Source of the DNA: Collinsella sp. | GTDB lineage: Bacteria; Actinomycetota; Coriobacteriia; Coriobacteriales; Coriobacteriaceae | Reading direction: 5' to 3' | Length of the DNA stretch: 64,000 nt | Assembly: GCA_019414245.1 (NCBI GenBank) | Contig: DXMK01000015.1 | Coordinates: 295,383-359,382, forward strand | Shown here: piece by piece, positions 1 through 7,932 of the stretch | How the letters are laid out: every line of letters begins with the position of its first letter | Numbering within the stretch: position 1 is the stretch's first letter | The notes under the pieces: generated by a model | What the model was told of the DNA's origin: nothing | Database searches by the model: none | The model's input: the letters and a program-made list of their open reading frames with translations, nothing else | Made by a program: the position numbers and the translations under genes

Positions 1-194
1 GCCTGAACCTCGACATAGGGCTCGCCCTCGTCCAGGTAACGCGCGACTTGCAGACGCTGCGATAGATCGCAAATCTCACGCGGCGTGCAGATATCGGTCA
101 AAAACGCTTGGATATCTTTCTCGTCGTCCAAAAGGCTAAATGCGTGGACCAGCTGCTTGACATCAGGCTTGTCAAACATGTTCTCGATATTCAT
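1..194 (-). CDS. YerC/YecD-family TrpR-like DNA-binding protein (partial, C-terminus outside window)
   Basis: The minus-strand frame opens with ATG at 194 and stays open to the window edge. The roughly 64 visible residues begin MNIENMFDKPDVKQ and contain the segment TPREICDLSQRLQVARYLDE. This matches the N-terminal helical part of the TrpR-like YerC/YecD family, in which the TPRE-x(5)-RL-x-V pattern precedes the DNA-reading helix. The family is small (about 100 aa) and presumed to regulate transcription; its target is not known here. GGTGAT lies just upstream of the ATG. The helix-turn-helix itself falls outside the window, so the call rests on the N-terminal half only. Confidence 0.8.
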   Translation of the reverse strand, partial: MNIENMFDKPDVKQLVHAFSLLDDEKDIQAFLTDICTPREICDLSQRLQVARYLDEGEPYVEVQ

Positions 195-517
195 CGATCA
201 CCGCCAAACCCGCCAAAAGGCATCGAAGTTGATACTGACATCGGGCATCGTTCACCCGTAATATGCAATAGGGCAACGCCTGTGGCTTTTGCCCGTAGCA
301 GTTTAGCACACCACCAAACTAAAGCGACAAGACTCTCTGCCAGCGGCACGTTTTTTAGGACGAACGCCGTTTTGAAACCGAATGCGCACGCAAGCTCCAC
401 GAATATCTGAGACAATGGGCGGCCGAACAGGGCCGAGCCCGCGCATCTATCCGAGTTGCAAAGGTATGTGCCCCTCACGCCCCCTCACCACGCCATGCGC
501 AAGAAAGGATTCCCACC
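195..517. other. Intergenic region between divergent trpR-like and holin-like genes
   Basis: About 320 bases with no supported gene. Both flanking genes read outwards, so their promoters should lie here. I could not place a convincing -35/-10 pair for either. No strong terminator or palindrome was seen. Confidence 0.4.
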
Positions 518-883
518 ATGCGCTTTTTGCTCAACTGGCTTTTGACCTCAATCGCCATCGCGATAGCAACGTTTCTCGTCCCCGGCATTCAGCCCTTCGG
601 CATGGCCGACGCCTGGGTCTGCTTTGCCTTCGTGGGACTGTTCCTCAACATCGTCGACTCGCTCGTCAAGCCGTTCCTGACGGTCATCTCGCTGCCGCTC
701 ACTATTATCACGCTTGGTATTTTTCAGCTCGTAGTCAACAGCTTTATGCTCGAGCTGGCCAGCTACCTGTCGGTCAATCTGCTGGGCGCGGGCATCTCCA
801 TTGCCGGCTTTGGATCAGCCTTTATGGGCAGCATCCTGGTATCCATCATGCGCAGCATTCTCGACAGCATCGCCAGGAACTAA
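518..883 (+). CDS. Phage-holin-superfamily IV (PF04020-type) small membrane protein
   Basis: This 121-residue protein is almost entirely hydrophobic. About four membrane segments can be drawn, near residues 4-24, 30-50, 55-80 and 88-113, with a short polar C-terminus. The pattern NIVDSLVKPFLTVISLPLTI followed by ITLGIF is characteristic of the PF04020 'Mycobacterial four-TM phage holin' group. These are chromosomal genes in most Actinobacteria and Firmicutes and their real role is unknown; no phage genes are nearby. AAAGGA precedes the ATG. A strong terminator follows the stop codon, so the gene is probably monocistronic. Confidence 0.8.
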   Translation: MRFLLNWLLTSIAIAIATFLVPGIQPFGMADAWVCFAFVGLFLNIVDSLVKPFLTVISLPLTIITLGIFQLVVNSFMLELASYLSVNLLGAGISIAGFGSAFMGSILVSIMRSILDSIARN

Positions 884-920
884 AGCGACCGGATACGGAC
901 CGCCGCAACACGCCAAAAGA

Positions 921-958
921 AGGCCGTCCATCGCAACGATGGGCGGCCTTGTCATTTG
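921..958 (+). terminator. Intrinsic terminator after the holin-like gene, possibly bidirectional
   Basis: A 14-base stem (AAGGCCGTCCATCG against CGATGGGCGGCCTT, one mismatch) with a tiny loop is followed by a short T-rich stretch. It lies between the converging holin-like and Rrf2 genes and could serve both. Confidence 0.75.
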
Positions 959-1019
959 TCAAGCCTCAGAGGGCAAGAAAATCTACCATTTCTACCCCGT
1001 CCCCAAATGGCAGGTGGGA

Positions 1020-1448
1020 CTAGATGACGTAGTCGTAGCCCTCGTTGGGGGCGACGAGCGCATCGAGCGTCACGCCGTCGAGGTAGTCGTTGATGAGCTT
1101 GTCCAGGTTCTTCCACACGTCGAGCGTGGGACACTCATCCGAACGCGAACAGCCCTTGCAGTCGCCGTCCAGGCATGCGACCGGCGCCAGGCTGCCCTCG
1201 GTCAGGCGCAAGATCTCACCCACCGTGTACTGCTCGGGCGGGCGCGTGAGCACGTAACCACCGCCCTTGCCGCGCATGCCCGAGAGCATATTGGCACGCA
1301 CGAGCGTGGCCAAAATGTTCTCCAGATATTTCTCCGAAATCCCCTGGCGCGCGGCGATCTCTTTGAGGGGAATGCGGCCAGCCGCCTGGTGCTCGGCCAG
1401 GTCGACCATAACGCGCAGGGCATATCTGCCCTTTGTGGAAACCAACAT
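1020..1448 (-). CDS. Rrf2-family transcriptional regulator (IscR/CymR-like)
   Basis: The 142-residue protein opens MLVSTKGRYALRVMVDLAEH, the canonical start of Rrf2 proteins, followed by a winged helix-turn-helix (about 25-60) with the recognition-helix segment SEKYLENILATLVRA. Cysteines at C-x(4)-DCKGC-x(4)-ECPT (about residues 93-107) are placed like the Fe-S ligands of IscR-type members, although the spacing is not identical. The gene is divergent from cysK, so control of cysteine synthesis in the manner of CymR, or sensing of Fe-S status, are the two best guesses. The choice between them is inference. An inverted CCTA/TAGG motif over the cysK promoter is a candidate operator. Confidence 0.88.
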   Translation of the reverse strand: MLVSTKGRYALRVMVDLAEHQAAGRIPLKEIAARQGISEKYLENILATLVRANMLSGMRGKGGGYVLTRPPEQYTVGEILRLTEGSLAPVACLDGDCKGCSRSDECPTLDVWKNLDKLINDYLDGVTLDALVAPNEGYDYVI

Positions 1449-1561
1449 ATATATTGCTGCCTTTCGGTCTTTTAATTCGTAGAAATTCTAGCCGAAAAAT
1501 TGGTTTTGAAAATACCTATTCCCGTCAAGCTGGTTAATCGACTCGTAATAATCTTCTATTT

Positions 1562-1594
1562 CCTATTGCGTTACTAGGCTTTACTGTCTACTAT
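1562..1594 (+). promoter_or_regulatory. cysK promoter with an overlapping candidate Rrf2 operator
   Basis: TTGCGT (1566-1571) and TACTAT (1589-1594) are separated by exactly 17 bases. The inverted pair CCTA-N9-TAGG (1562-1578) lies over the -35 box, where a repressor could block RNA polymerase. The promoter geometry is read from the sequence; assigning the operator to the divergent Rrf2 gene is inference. Confidence 0.55.
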
Positions 1595-1601
1595 GCTTGC
1601 C

Positions 1602-1645
1602 AACAGCAAAACGAACAACCTATAAGGTTTGTGGGTTTCGCTGTT
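1602..1645 (+). promoter_or_regulatory. Stem-loop in the cysK 5' leader
   Basis: AACAGCAAAAC (1602-1612) pairs with GTTTCGCTGTT (1635-1645) with one mismatch, and AACC/GGTT pairs inside it. No T-run follows, so it is not a simple terminator. It could stabilise the leader or be regulatory. I recognise no known riboswitch. Confidence 0.35.
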
Positions 1646-1701
1646 ACACACACCGTAAAACCACACGGTATCCAGTCATTTGAACACTTTGGAGGTTCAC
1701 C

Positions 1702-2640
1702 ATGAGCAATGTTTACACGTCCATCGATCAGCTTATCGGCCACACCCCGCTTCTGGAGCTCACTCACTTTGAGGCCGATGAGGACCTCAAGGCCCGCGTA
1801 CTCGTCAAGCTGGAATACTTCAACCCCGCCGGCTCCGTCAAAGACCGCGTCGCCAAGAACATGATCGACGAGGCCGAGAAGGCCGGCAAGCTCGTGCGCG
1901 GCGGCGACTACACCATCATCGAGCCCACGAGCGGCAACACCGGCGTCGGCATCGCCTCAGTGGCGGCGGCTCGCGGCTACAAGGTGATCATCACCATGCC
2001 CGAGACCATGTCCGTCGAGCGCCGCAAACTTATGCAGGCATACGGCGCACAGCTCGTGCTCACCGACGGCTCCAAGGGCATGAAGGGTGCCATCGCCAAG
2101 GCCGAGGAGCTGCAGAAGGAGACGCCCAACAGCATTATCGCCGGCCAGTTTGTGAACCCCGCCAACCCCGCCATCCACAAGGCCACGACCGGCCCCGAGA
2201 TCTGGGATGACACCGACGGCGAGGTCGATATCTTCGTCGCTGGCGTTGGCACCGGCGGCACCGTGACCGGCGTGGGCGAGTTCCTCAAGGAGCAGAACCC
2301 CGAGATTCAGGTCGTCGCCGTCGAGCCCGCCACCTCCCCGGTGCTCTCCAAGGGCCAGGCCGGCCCGCACAAGATCCAGGGTATCGGCGCCGGCTTTGTG
2401 CCCGACGTCCTCGACACCCAGGTCTACGACGAGATCATCCCCGTCGAGAACGACGACGCCTTTTCCACCGGCCGCGCCGTGGGCCACAAGGAGGGCGTGC
2501 TCGTGGGCATTTCGTCCGGCGCCGCCGTGTGGGCTGCGCTGCAGCTGGCCAAGCGCCCCGAGAACGAGGGCAAGACCATCGTGGCGCTGCTCGCCGACAC
2601 CGGCGAGCGCTACCTGTCCACGGCGCTCTTCCAGGACTAG
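1702..2640 (+). CDS. cysK: Cysteine synthase A (O-acetylserine sulfhydrylase)
   Basis: This PLP enzyme makes L-cysteine from O-acetylserine and sulfide. At 312 residues it has the usual family length. The PLP lysine lies in NPAGSVKDRVAKNM (about residue 46), and the substrate loop PTSGNTGVGIA lies near residue 75. A glycine-rich phosphate-binding loop GVGTGGTVTG is near residue 183, and the C-terminal SSGAA segment is present. GGAGG sits 6 bases before the ATG. The divergent Rrf2 gene suggests regulation by cysteine or sulfur status. Cystathionine beta-synthase is less likely because there is no CBS or heme domain. Confidence 0.96.
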   Translation: MSNVYTSIDQLIGHTPLLELTHFEADEDLKARVLVKLEYFNPAGSVKDRVAKNMIDEAEKAGKLVRGGDYTIIEPTSGNTGVGIASVAAARGYKVIITMPETMSVERRKLMQAYGAQLVLTDGSKGMKGAIAKAEELQKETPNSIIAGQFVNPANPAIHKATTGPEIWDDTDGEVDIFVAGVGTGGTVTGVGEFLKEQNPEIQVVAVEPATSPVLSKGQAGPHKIQGIGAGFVPDVLDTQVYDEIIPVENDDAFSTGRAVGHKEGVLVGISSGAAVWAALQLAKRPENEGKTIVALLADTGERYLSTALFQD

Positions 2641-2751
2641 GGCCCGTCGCCCATAGGTTGAGCCCAGGGCGAACCGGTCTCCTCTCTCCCGGCAGTCTGA
2701 GCCCATCCCATCAGGGTGTCCCACGAGACGTCCGAACTTGTTACAATGTCT

Positions 2752-2790
2752 GCGGCGCGGAACCAGCCTCCCGCGCCGCTTTTCTTTTTT
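2752..2790 (+). terminator. Intrinsic terminator downstream of cysK
   Basis: An all-GC 9-bp perfect stem (GCGGCGCGG / CCGCGCCGC) with a 10-base loop is followed by TTTTCTTTTTT. It lies 111 bases after cysK and 29 bases before mnmA. It therefore either ends the cysK transcript or attenuates read-through into mnmA. Confidence 0.85.
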
Positions 2791-2819
2791 GGCCACATGC
2801 CACCAAGGAGAACCTCCCC

Positions 2820-3920
2820 ATGCACAACAAGCGCGTGCTCGTCGCCATGAGCGGCGGCGTCGATTCCAGCGTGACTGCGTACCTGCTCAAAAGCCAGGGC
2901 TACGAATGCGTCGGCGCCACCATGCGCCTCACCTGTCCCGCGCCCGATCCCGTCACGGGCATGAATAAGGTCGACCGCGACATCGCCGATGCAAAGGCCG
3001 TCGCCGAGCGCCTGGGGATACCCCACCATGTGCTCGACCTGCAGCAGACCTTCGACCGTAACGTTATCGAGCGCTTCGTGACTGCCTATCAGGAGGGACT
3101 GACGCCCAACCCGTGCATCATCTGCAACCGCCATATTAAGTTTGGGGCACTGCTCGATGCGGCACTCAATATGGGCTGCGACTACATCGCCACAGGTCAC
3201 TACGCCAAAACGAGCCAAGCGGCCGACGGCACCTGGCAGCTGTACCGCGGCGAGGACCCCAAAAAGGACCAGAGTTACTTTTTGTATTCGCTTACGCAGG
3301 AACGCCTGGCGCACACGATCTTTCCGCTGGCTGGGCTGGACAAAGAGCGCGACGTGCGCCGCATTGCCGCCGAGCAGGGCTTTACCAACGCCAAGAAGGC
3401 CGAAAGCGAGGACATCTGCTTTATTCCAGACGGTGACTACGCGGGCTATATCGAGCGCCGCTGCGGACATCCCGCTGCACCGGGCGACATTGTGTGGCGC
3501 GACGGCAGCGTGGTCGGGCGCCACAACGGTGCGCTGCGCTACACCATCGGTCAGCGCAAGGGCCTGGGCGTCGCGATGGCGCATCCCGTGTACGTAACGG
3601 GCGTCGACGCCGACAGCAGCACCGTGCATCTGGGCGAGGCCGAGGACCTAACGGCCACAGCGCTCACGGCCAACGACTGGATCTGGAGTGCCCCTGCCGA
3701 CCGCATGAAGGCAGAGCTCACGTCCGGTGGCATTCGCGTAGGTGCCAAGTACCGCTATCGTCAGAAAGACCAGGCAGCGACCCTTGCGCGCGGCGAAGAC
3801 GGGCAAATGCTGCTAACTTTTGACGACCCGCAGCGCGCCATCGCCCCCGGCCAAGCCGTTGTAGTCTACCGCGGCGACATCGTCCTGGGCGGCGGCACCG
3901 TTACGACAGCCATCAAGTAG
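2820..3920 (+). CDS. mnmA: tRNA-specific 2-thiouridylase MnmA
   Basis: MnmA adds sulfur to U34 of tRNAs for Lys, Glu and Gln using ATP. The frame is open far upstream, but the start at 2820 is set by AAGGAG 10 bases before it and by the family N-terminus MHNKRVLVAMSGGVDSSV. The resulting 366 residues match the family. The PP-loop SGGVDSS is at about residue 10. The catalytic cysteine pair is visible in TPNPCIICNRHIKFG (about residue 100) and SEDICFIP (about residue 200). The C-terminal beta-barrel contains the YTIGQRKGLG segment. Confidence 0.96.
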   Translation: MHNKRVLVAMSGGVDSSVTAYLLKSQGYECVGATMRLTCPAPDPVTGMNKVDRDIADAKAVAERLGIPHHVLDLQQTFDRNVIERFVTAYQEGLTPNPCIICNRHIKFGALLDAALNMGCDYIATGHYAKTSQAADGTWQLYRGEDPKKDQSYFLYSLTQERLAHTIFPLAGLDKERDVRRIAAEQGFTNAKKAESEDICFIPDGDYAGYIERRCGHPAAPGDIVWRDGSVVGRHNGALRYTIGQRKGLGVAMAHPVYVTGVDADSSTVHLGEAEDLTATALTANDWIWSAPADRMKAELTSGGIRVGAKYRYRQKDQAATLARGEDGQMLLTFDDPQRAIAPGQAVVVYRGDIVLGGGTVTTAIK

Positions 3921-3938
3921 CCCCATCCCCTTCATAAA

Positions 3939-4001
3939 TTGCGGTGAAATAGGGACTGTTTAAGCGTTTAAAACCGCCAAACAGTCCCTATTTCACCGCA
4001 A
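3939..4001. repeat. 63-bp perfect palindromic element between convergent genes
   Basis: A perfect 23-bp inverted repeat (3939-3961 and 3979-4001; core AATAGGGACTGTTT) encloses a 17-base loop. It sits 18 bases after mnmA and 55 bases before the end of the converging peptidase gene. The transcript would form a very stable hairpin and it may act as a bidirectional terminator, although neither side has a T-run. The AGGGAC core recalls RAYT-associated REP sequences. Confidence 0.8.
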
Positions 4002-4056
4002 CTTAGAGAGGACGGCCTCGGTCGGTACTGCCGTATCAGCCGAGGCCGCTGCATCG

Positions 4057-5100
4057 CTAGCGCTGTACGTAGGCGCGGACGAGCTCGAAGGTGTTGCGCG
4101 CGCCGTCCATGTGGCTACGCTCGTAGTTGTGGCTCGCATACACGCCGGGGCCGATCAGACCATGGCGAATGTCGTAGCCGGCAGAGAGCGTGGCTTCGAC
4201 GTCCGAACCGTAATGCGGATACACGTCGATAGCGTAATCGAGCTCAAGCTCGCGCGCGATATTGGACAGCGCCGTCACCAGGTCGTAGTTGTACGGACCG
4301 CCCGAATCCTTGGCGCAGATCGACACCATGTGCTCGGTGCAGCCTAGGTCGTCGCCCACGCAGCCCATGTCAACGCTGATCATCTCGCGCGTGTCGGCCG
4401 GCACGAAGGCGCCGCCGTGGCCCACCTCCTCGTACACGGTAAAGAGCAGCGAAACCTTACGCGAAAGCGTCACCTCGCCAGCGGCGACGGCACGCGCCAA
4501 GCCCAACAAAATGGCGGCCGATAGCTTGTCATCCAGGAAGCGGCTCTTAATGTAGCCGCTCTCCGTCACCGTCGTGCGAGGATCCATAGCGATGATGTCG
4601 CCGGTCTGAATACCCAGCTCGAGCACATCGTCCTTGCTGTCGACGTTCTCGTCGAGCAAGATCTCCATGTTCTTCTCGATAGTCTTGACCGGCTCGTCGG
4701 CCACGTGCGCCGAAGGCTCGGTGTTAAGAACCACGCCCGTGTAGACATTGCCGTCGCGCGTGTAGACGGTGCAGTTCTCGCCATCGGCCGTAGACCACTG
4801 ATGCCCACCGAGCGTCGTGGGGCGCAGGCGGCCATTGTCCTTAATGGAACGCACCATGGCGCCTAGGGTATCGACATGGCTCGCCAGTACGAGCGGCTCG
4901 CCCTCGCCGCCAAGCTCAACGAGCACGTTACCCTTATTAGAACGCTCAGGCCCAAACCCCATATCGCGCAGGGTCTCCATCAGATAATCAGTCGCCGCAC
5001 GGGTATAGCCGGTAGGGGAGGCAATAGAAGTCAGCGTCTTAAGCTGTCCTGCGATATAGGAGAGCGTCTCCTCTAGAGAAGCATCAATATTAGAAGTCAT
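4057..5100 (-). CDS. M42-family metallopeptidase (glutamyl/deblocking aminopeptidase type)
   Basis: The enzyme is a cytosolic di-metal aminopeptidase of the M42 family. Metal-ligand motifs are recognisable in order: ASHVDTLGAM (about residue 70), SRFLDDKLSAAI (about 185), TVYEEVGHGGAF (about 225), SVDMGCVG (about 245) and a late ASHNYERSHMDG (about 325). Length (347 aa) fits. Two ATGs lie 6 bases apart. GGAAGG abuts the first (5106) but is ideally spaced for the second (5100), which I chose. The substrate cannot be inferred. The gene stands alone and converges with mnmA. Confidence 0.9.
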   Translation of the reverse strand: MTSNIDASLEETLSYIAGQLKTLTSIASPTGYTRAATDYLMETLRDMGFGPERSNKGNVLVELGGEGEPLVLASHVDTLGAMVRSIKDNGRLRPTTLGGHQWSTADGENCTVYTRDGNVYTGVVLNTEPSAHVADEPVKTIEKNMEILLDENVDSKDDVLELGIQTGDIIAMDPRTTVTESGYIKSRFLDDKLSAAILLGLARAVAAGEVTLSRKVSLLFTVYEEVGHGGAFVPADTREMISVDMGCVGDDLGCTEHMVSICAKDSGGPYNYDLVTALSNIARELELDYAIDVYPHYGSDVEATLSAGYDIRHGLIGPGVYASHNYERSHMDGARNTFELVRAYVQR

Positions 5101-5149
5101 ATGCATCCTTCCAAGTAAAACTAAGACCGAGTCCCGATTTTAACCGTTC

Positions 5150-5217
5150 TGCACGTGCAATGCCCCAGGAGCCGAGCCGCCTCCAGACGTCCCCGCACCG
5201 GTTTTGTGCACGTGCAC
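5150..5217. repeat. Two copies of the palindrome TGCACGTGCA upstream of the M42 gene
   Basis: TGCACGTGCA occurs at 5150-5159 and again inside the 12-bp perfect palindrome GTGCACGTGCAC at 5206-5217, 57 bp apart. Position upstream of the M42 peptidase start suggests operator sites; the regulator is unknown. Confidence 0.4.
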
Positions 5218-5310
5218 GGTTTACAATCTCAATCTTGCATAAATCCTATTGGTATTTGCATAGAAATGAGGCATCTTTTTGCTTCGTCTCAGGGTGCCCC
5301 ACCTTGGACC

Positions 5311-5544
5311 GTGCAAAAAACGGAGTATTCAGCACCGTGGGCCCCAACGGCCCCATCACGAACGACAAAACGACGCGGTTACAGCAGTGTTGCAGGTCGT
5401 CGCAAAGCAGAAACTCAGTAACAACCCCCTCCACTCATCGATAGCCCGCCCACAATGGCTGTCGATGGGCGCCTGCGGATCACTACCGCCCATTCACAAC
5501 GTTATGCATTTTTAAGAGCTTGTTGAATACTCCCAAAAATGCAC
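5311..5544. repeat. 234-bp element bounded by an inverted 20-mer (copy A)
   Basis: The left boundary is GTGCAAAAAACGGAGTATTC (5311-5330). The right boundary at 5525-5544 is its inverted partner, ending in AAAAATGCAC. A second copy of the same architecture and length lies at 17460-17692. The interiors are not clearly alike, but the 28 bases outside the left boundary are conserved in both. It could be a MITE-like element or a structured RNA gene. Confidence 0.5.
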
Positions 5545-5618
5545 GCAGGGAAGTGCACCACCTATCCGCAGCGGGCAGTACGCCTTGGTTTTGTCCGTCT
5601 CAGGGCATCGACGCAGCA

Positions 5619-5652
5619 CAAAAAGCCCCGCCGTGCGTAGCACGGCGGGGCC
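5619..5652 (-). terminator. Intrinsic terminator of fucO
   Basis: A perfect 12-bp GC-rich stem (GCCCCGCCGTGC with its complement, 3-base loop) is followed on the minus strand by a run of T. It lies about 50 bases beyond the fucO stop codon. Confidence 0.9.
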
Positions 5653-5704
5653 AGCGGCACGTCAAAAGACCATACACCTACGGGCGAAGGACCACCAAAC
5701 TGGG

Positions 5705-6871
5705 CTAGGCAGCCGGGCAGATCTTCTTGAAGAGCTCGATGACGTCGTCGAGCGTTGCCTCGCGCGGGTTACCCGGGAAACAAGCGTCGGCCATGGCGTC
5801 CTTGGCCAGGACCTCGATCTCGTCAGCCTTCATGGCCTCGCAGACGTGCGGGATATTCACGTCGGCGGAAAGCTGCTTGACGGCGGCGATAGCGGCGTCG
5901 GCAGCCTCGTCGGTGCTCATGCCCGTGGTGTCAACGCCCATGGCGGCGGCAACCTTGGCCAGACGCTCGGCGCAAACCGGCTTGTTGAACTCCATGGCGA
6001 TCGGCAGCAGCATGGCGCAAGCGACGCCGTGCGGGGTGTCGTAGTGAGCGGACAGGGTGTGAGCCATGGCGTGGTCGATGCCCAGGCCAACATTGGAGAA
6101 GCCCATGCCGGCGACATACTGGCCAAGGGCCATGCCCTCGCGGCCGGAGCCGGGCTGGCCGGACTTGGCCTCGGCAACGGAGTCGCGTAGGTTCTCGCTG
6201 ATCAGCTTGATGGCCTCAAAGTGGAACATGTCGGAGAGCTCCCAAGCGCCCTTGGTGGTATAGCCCTCGATGGCATGGGTCAGAGCGTCCATACCAGTGG
6301 AAGCGGTCAGGCCGGCGGGCATGGAAGCCATCATGTCAGGATCGACGACGGCGACCTCGGGGGCGTCGTTGGTGTCGACGCACACGAACTTGCGGACCTT
6401 CTCGGGGTCGGTGATGACGTAGTTGATGGTCACCTCGGCAGCGGTACCGGCGGTCGTCGGCACGGCGATGGTGAACACGGCGTGGTTCTTAGTGGGAGCA
6501 ACGCCCTCGAGGCTGCGGACATCGGCGAACTCGGGGTTGTTGATGATGATGCCGATGGCCTTGGCGGTGTCCATGGAGGAGCCGCCACCGATGGTCACGA
6601 TAGCGTCAGCCTCGGCGGCCTTGAAGGCCTCGACGCCGTCCTTGACGTTCTGAATCGTGGGGTTGGGCTTGATCTCGGAGTAGAGGCTCCAAGCGATGCC
6701 GGCGGCGTCGAGCTCGTCGGTCACCTTAGCGGTAACGCCAAACTTGACCAGATCGGGGTCGGAGCAGACGAAGATCTTCTTGTAGCCGCGACGCTGGAGC
6801 TCGCCGGGGATCTCCTTGATGGCGCCGGAACCATGATAAGAGATGGTATTGAGAACGAAACGATTAGCCAT
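5705..6871 (-). CDS. fucO: Lactaldehyde reductase / propanediol oxidoreductase (iron-containing alcohol dehydrogenase)
   Basis: This group III dehydrogenase interconverts lactaldehyde and 1,2-propanediol with NAD(H). From MANRFVLN the 388 residues follow E. coli FucO closely. Examples are GYKKIFVCSDPDLVKFGV, the dinucleotide motif IGGGSSMDTAKAIGIIINNP, PTTAGTAAEVTINYVITD and NPREATLDDVIEL. The metal ligands appear as DALTHAIEG and DHAMAHTL with PHGVACAM. GGGAGG lies 6 bases before the chosen ATG; the frame is open 14 codons further up. No fucose or rhamnose genes are adjacent, so the physiological aldehyde is uncertain. Confidence 0.93.
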   Translation of the reverse strand: MANRFVLNTISYHGSGAIKEIPGELQRRGYKKIFVCSDPDLVKFGVTAKVTDELDAAGIAWSLYSEIKPNPTIQNVKDGVEAFKAAEADAIVTIGGGSSMDTAKAIGIIINNPEFADVRSLEGVAPTKNHAVFTIAVPTTAGTAAEVTINYVITDPEKVRKFVCVDTNDAPEVAVVDPDMMASMPAGLTASTGMDALTHAIEGYTTKGAWELSDMFHFEAIKLISENLRDSVAEAKSGQPGSGREGMALGQYVAGMGFSNVGLGIDHAMAHTLSAHYDTPHGVACAMLLPIAMEFNKPVCAERLAKVAAAMGVDTTGMSTDEAADAAIAAVKQLSADVNIPHVCEAMKADEIEVLAKDAMADACFPGNPREATLDDVIELFKKICPAA

Positions 6872-6931
6872 TGATAGCCTCCCATCGTGTGCGGGGCATC
6901 CATTACGCCCCACGCTATGAGTCCCATCCTA

Positions 6932-6982
6932 ACGCTTTTGAAACAAAAAACGCGTGAGAACGTCAAACTATTTAAAGCGTTT
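6932..6982. promoter_or_regulatory. Spaced inverted repeat upstream of fucO
   Basis: AACGCTTT (6932-6939) and AAAGCGTT (6975-6982) form a perfect 8-bp inverted pair about 35 bases apart, upstream of the fucO start. The half-site resembles catabolite/LacI-type operators. No matching regulator is in the window. Confidence 0.3.
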
Positions 6983-7036
6983 CAACAGACGATGAAAAAT
7001 ATTGCGACAAAGGGACAGCCCCTTTGCCGCATTCGG

Positions 7037-7753
7037 TTACTTTCGGCAGCCCTCTTTCCAAGCCTCGGCCGCAACCTTCCAGCGTAAGCGCAAGTCGCGC
7101 TCGCGGTCGATGAACATGATGGCAAACGCGACAAACAGCAGCAAGCTCGCCACGACGATGGCGTGCAGGCCCATGCGCTCAATACACCAGTTGCCCAACA
7201 CGGCGCCAAACACAAAGGTAAAGATCACGCCAAAGTACAGCAGGCCGTTTTCCAAAAAGCCGCGCCTGTGGGTGATGATGTAATCGTCCACGTTTTGCAG
7301 CGCGTTGCGCAAGTTGCCGATGCACATGGTCGTAGCGATGCCGTGACCGTGGATCTTGCGGAAGCTCTCGACCTGCATGCCGCAGGCAAACGAGGTAAGG
7401 CAGTTGGCGAGCAGGTTGTAACCGCCACCGGGGATAAAGCTCACGCCCAGCAAGATGACGGCTTCAAAGAACACCGTCACCTGACGCCAGTGGATCACGC
7501 TGCCAAACCGCTCGTGCACCAGGTCGGCAAGCATAATGCCCACGGCAAACGACACCACGGGGAAGAAATAGCGCCCCGCCAGCGCCCAGTTGCCCTCCGA
7601 GATGCTCACGCCCACCAGCAAGATGTTGCCCGTCTGCGCGTTGGCGAAAACATGGTCGCGCCCAATGTACGAATACACGTCCATAAAGCCACCGGCGAGC
7701 GCCAAGATGATGCCCAGCTCAATAGACTCCGATATCTGTTTGGCACGCTGCAT
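7037..7753 (-). CDS. DUF1275 / YoaK-family membrane protein
   Basis: The 238-residue protein has about six membrane segments. It shows the hallmark of DUF1275: an early GGFMDVYSYIGRDHVFANAQTGNILLVG segment, read here in pieces (GGFMDVYSYIGRDHVFANAQ then TGNILLVG), and later CGMQVESFRKIHG. The family is common in bacteria and its transport function, if any, is not established. The start at 7753 was chosen because the family N-terminus begins there and AAGGAGG lies 10 bases upstream; the frame is open much further. The gene is divergent from the YgiQ-family gene. Confidence 0.85.
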   Translation of the reverse strand: MQRAKQISESIELGIILALAGGFMDVYSYIGRDHVFANAQTGNILLVGVSISEGNWALAGRYFFPVVSFAVGIMLADLVHERFGSVIHWRQVTVFFEAVILLGVSFIPGGGYNLLANCLTSFACGMQVESFRKIHGHGIATTMCIGNLRNALQNVDDYIITHRRGFLENGLLYFGVIFTFVFGAVLGNWCIERMGLHAIVVASLLLFVAFAIMFIDRERDLRLRWKVAAEAWKEGCRK

Positions 7754-7932
7754 CGTCGTGCATCCTCCTTGTTGACGACTCTCTCGTGCGTTGGCGGAAA
7801 CATAGCCGCCGTTCATACTGTAACCCATTGACAACATGGCGTGCGCGCGAGACGGGTTCCCCAGCGCGCAGATACACAGCCTGGAAACAAACAGCGGGCG
7901 CGGCGCCGACACCCGACGCCTCGTGTACTCCC

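Larger units (their letters stand above)
5101..5704. other. 600-bp intergenic region with palindromes and a 234-bp bounded element
   Basis: No gene is supported here. The region holds two TGCACGTGCA palindromes near the peptidase promoter, the 234-bp element described separately (5311-5544) and the fucO terminator (5619-5652). Short open frames across it are not conserved between the two copies of the element and look accidental. Confidence 0.6.

Noticed and set aside
382..1023. 213-codon plus-strand frame across the holin-like gene
   Set aside because: It runs through the holin gene and its terminator in another frame. The composition is Arg/His/Ser-rich and matches nothing.
2741..2746. TACAAT as a promoter -10 for mnmA
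   Set aside because: Transcription would start inside the terminator stem at 2752, and no -35 is present. The hairpin is better read as the cysK terminator.
5155..5515. Short open frames of 62-94 codons in the bounded element at 5.3 kb
   Set aside because: They are not preserved in the second copy at 17.5 kb except where they cross the 20-mer boundary, and they lack ribosome sites.
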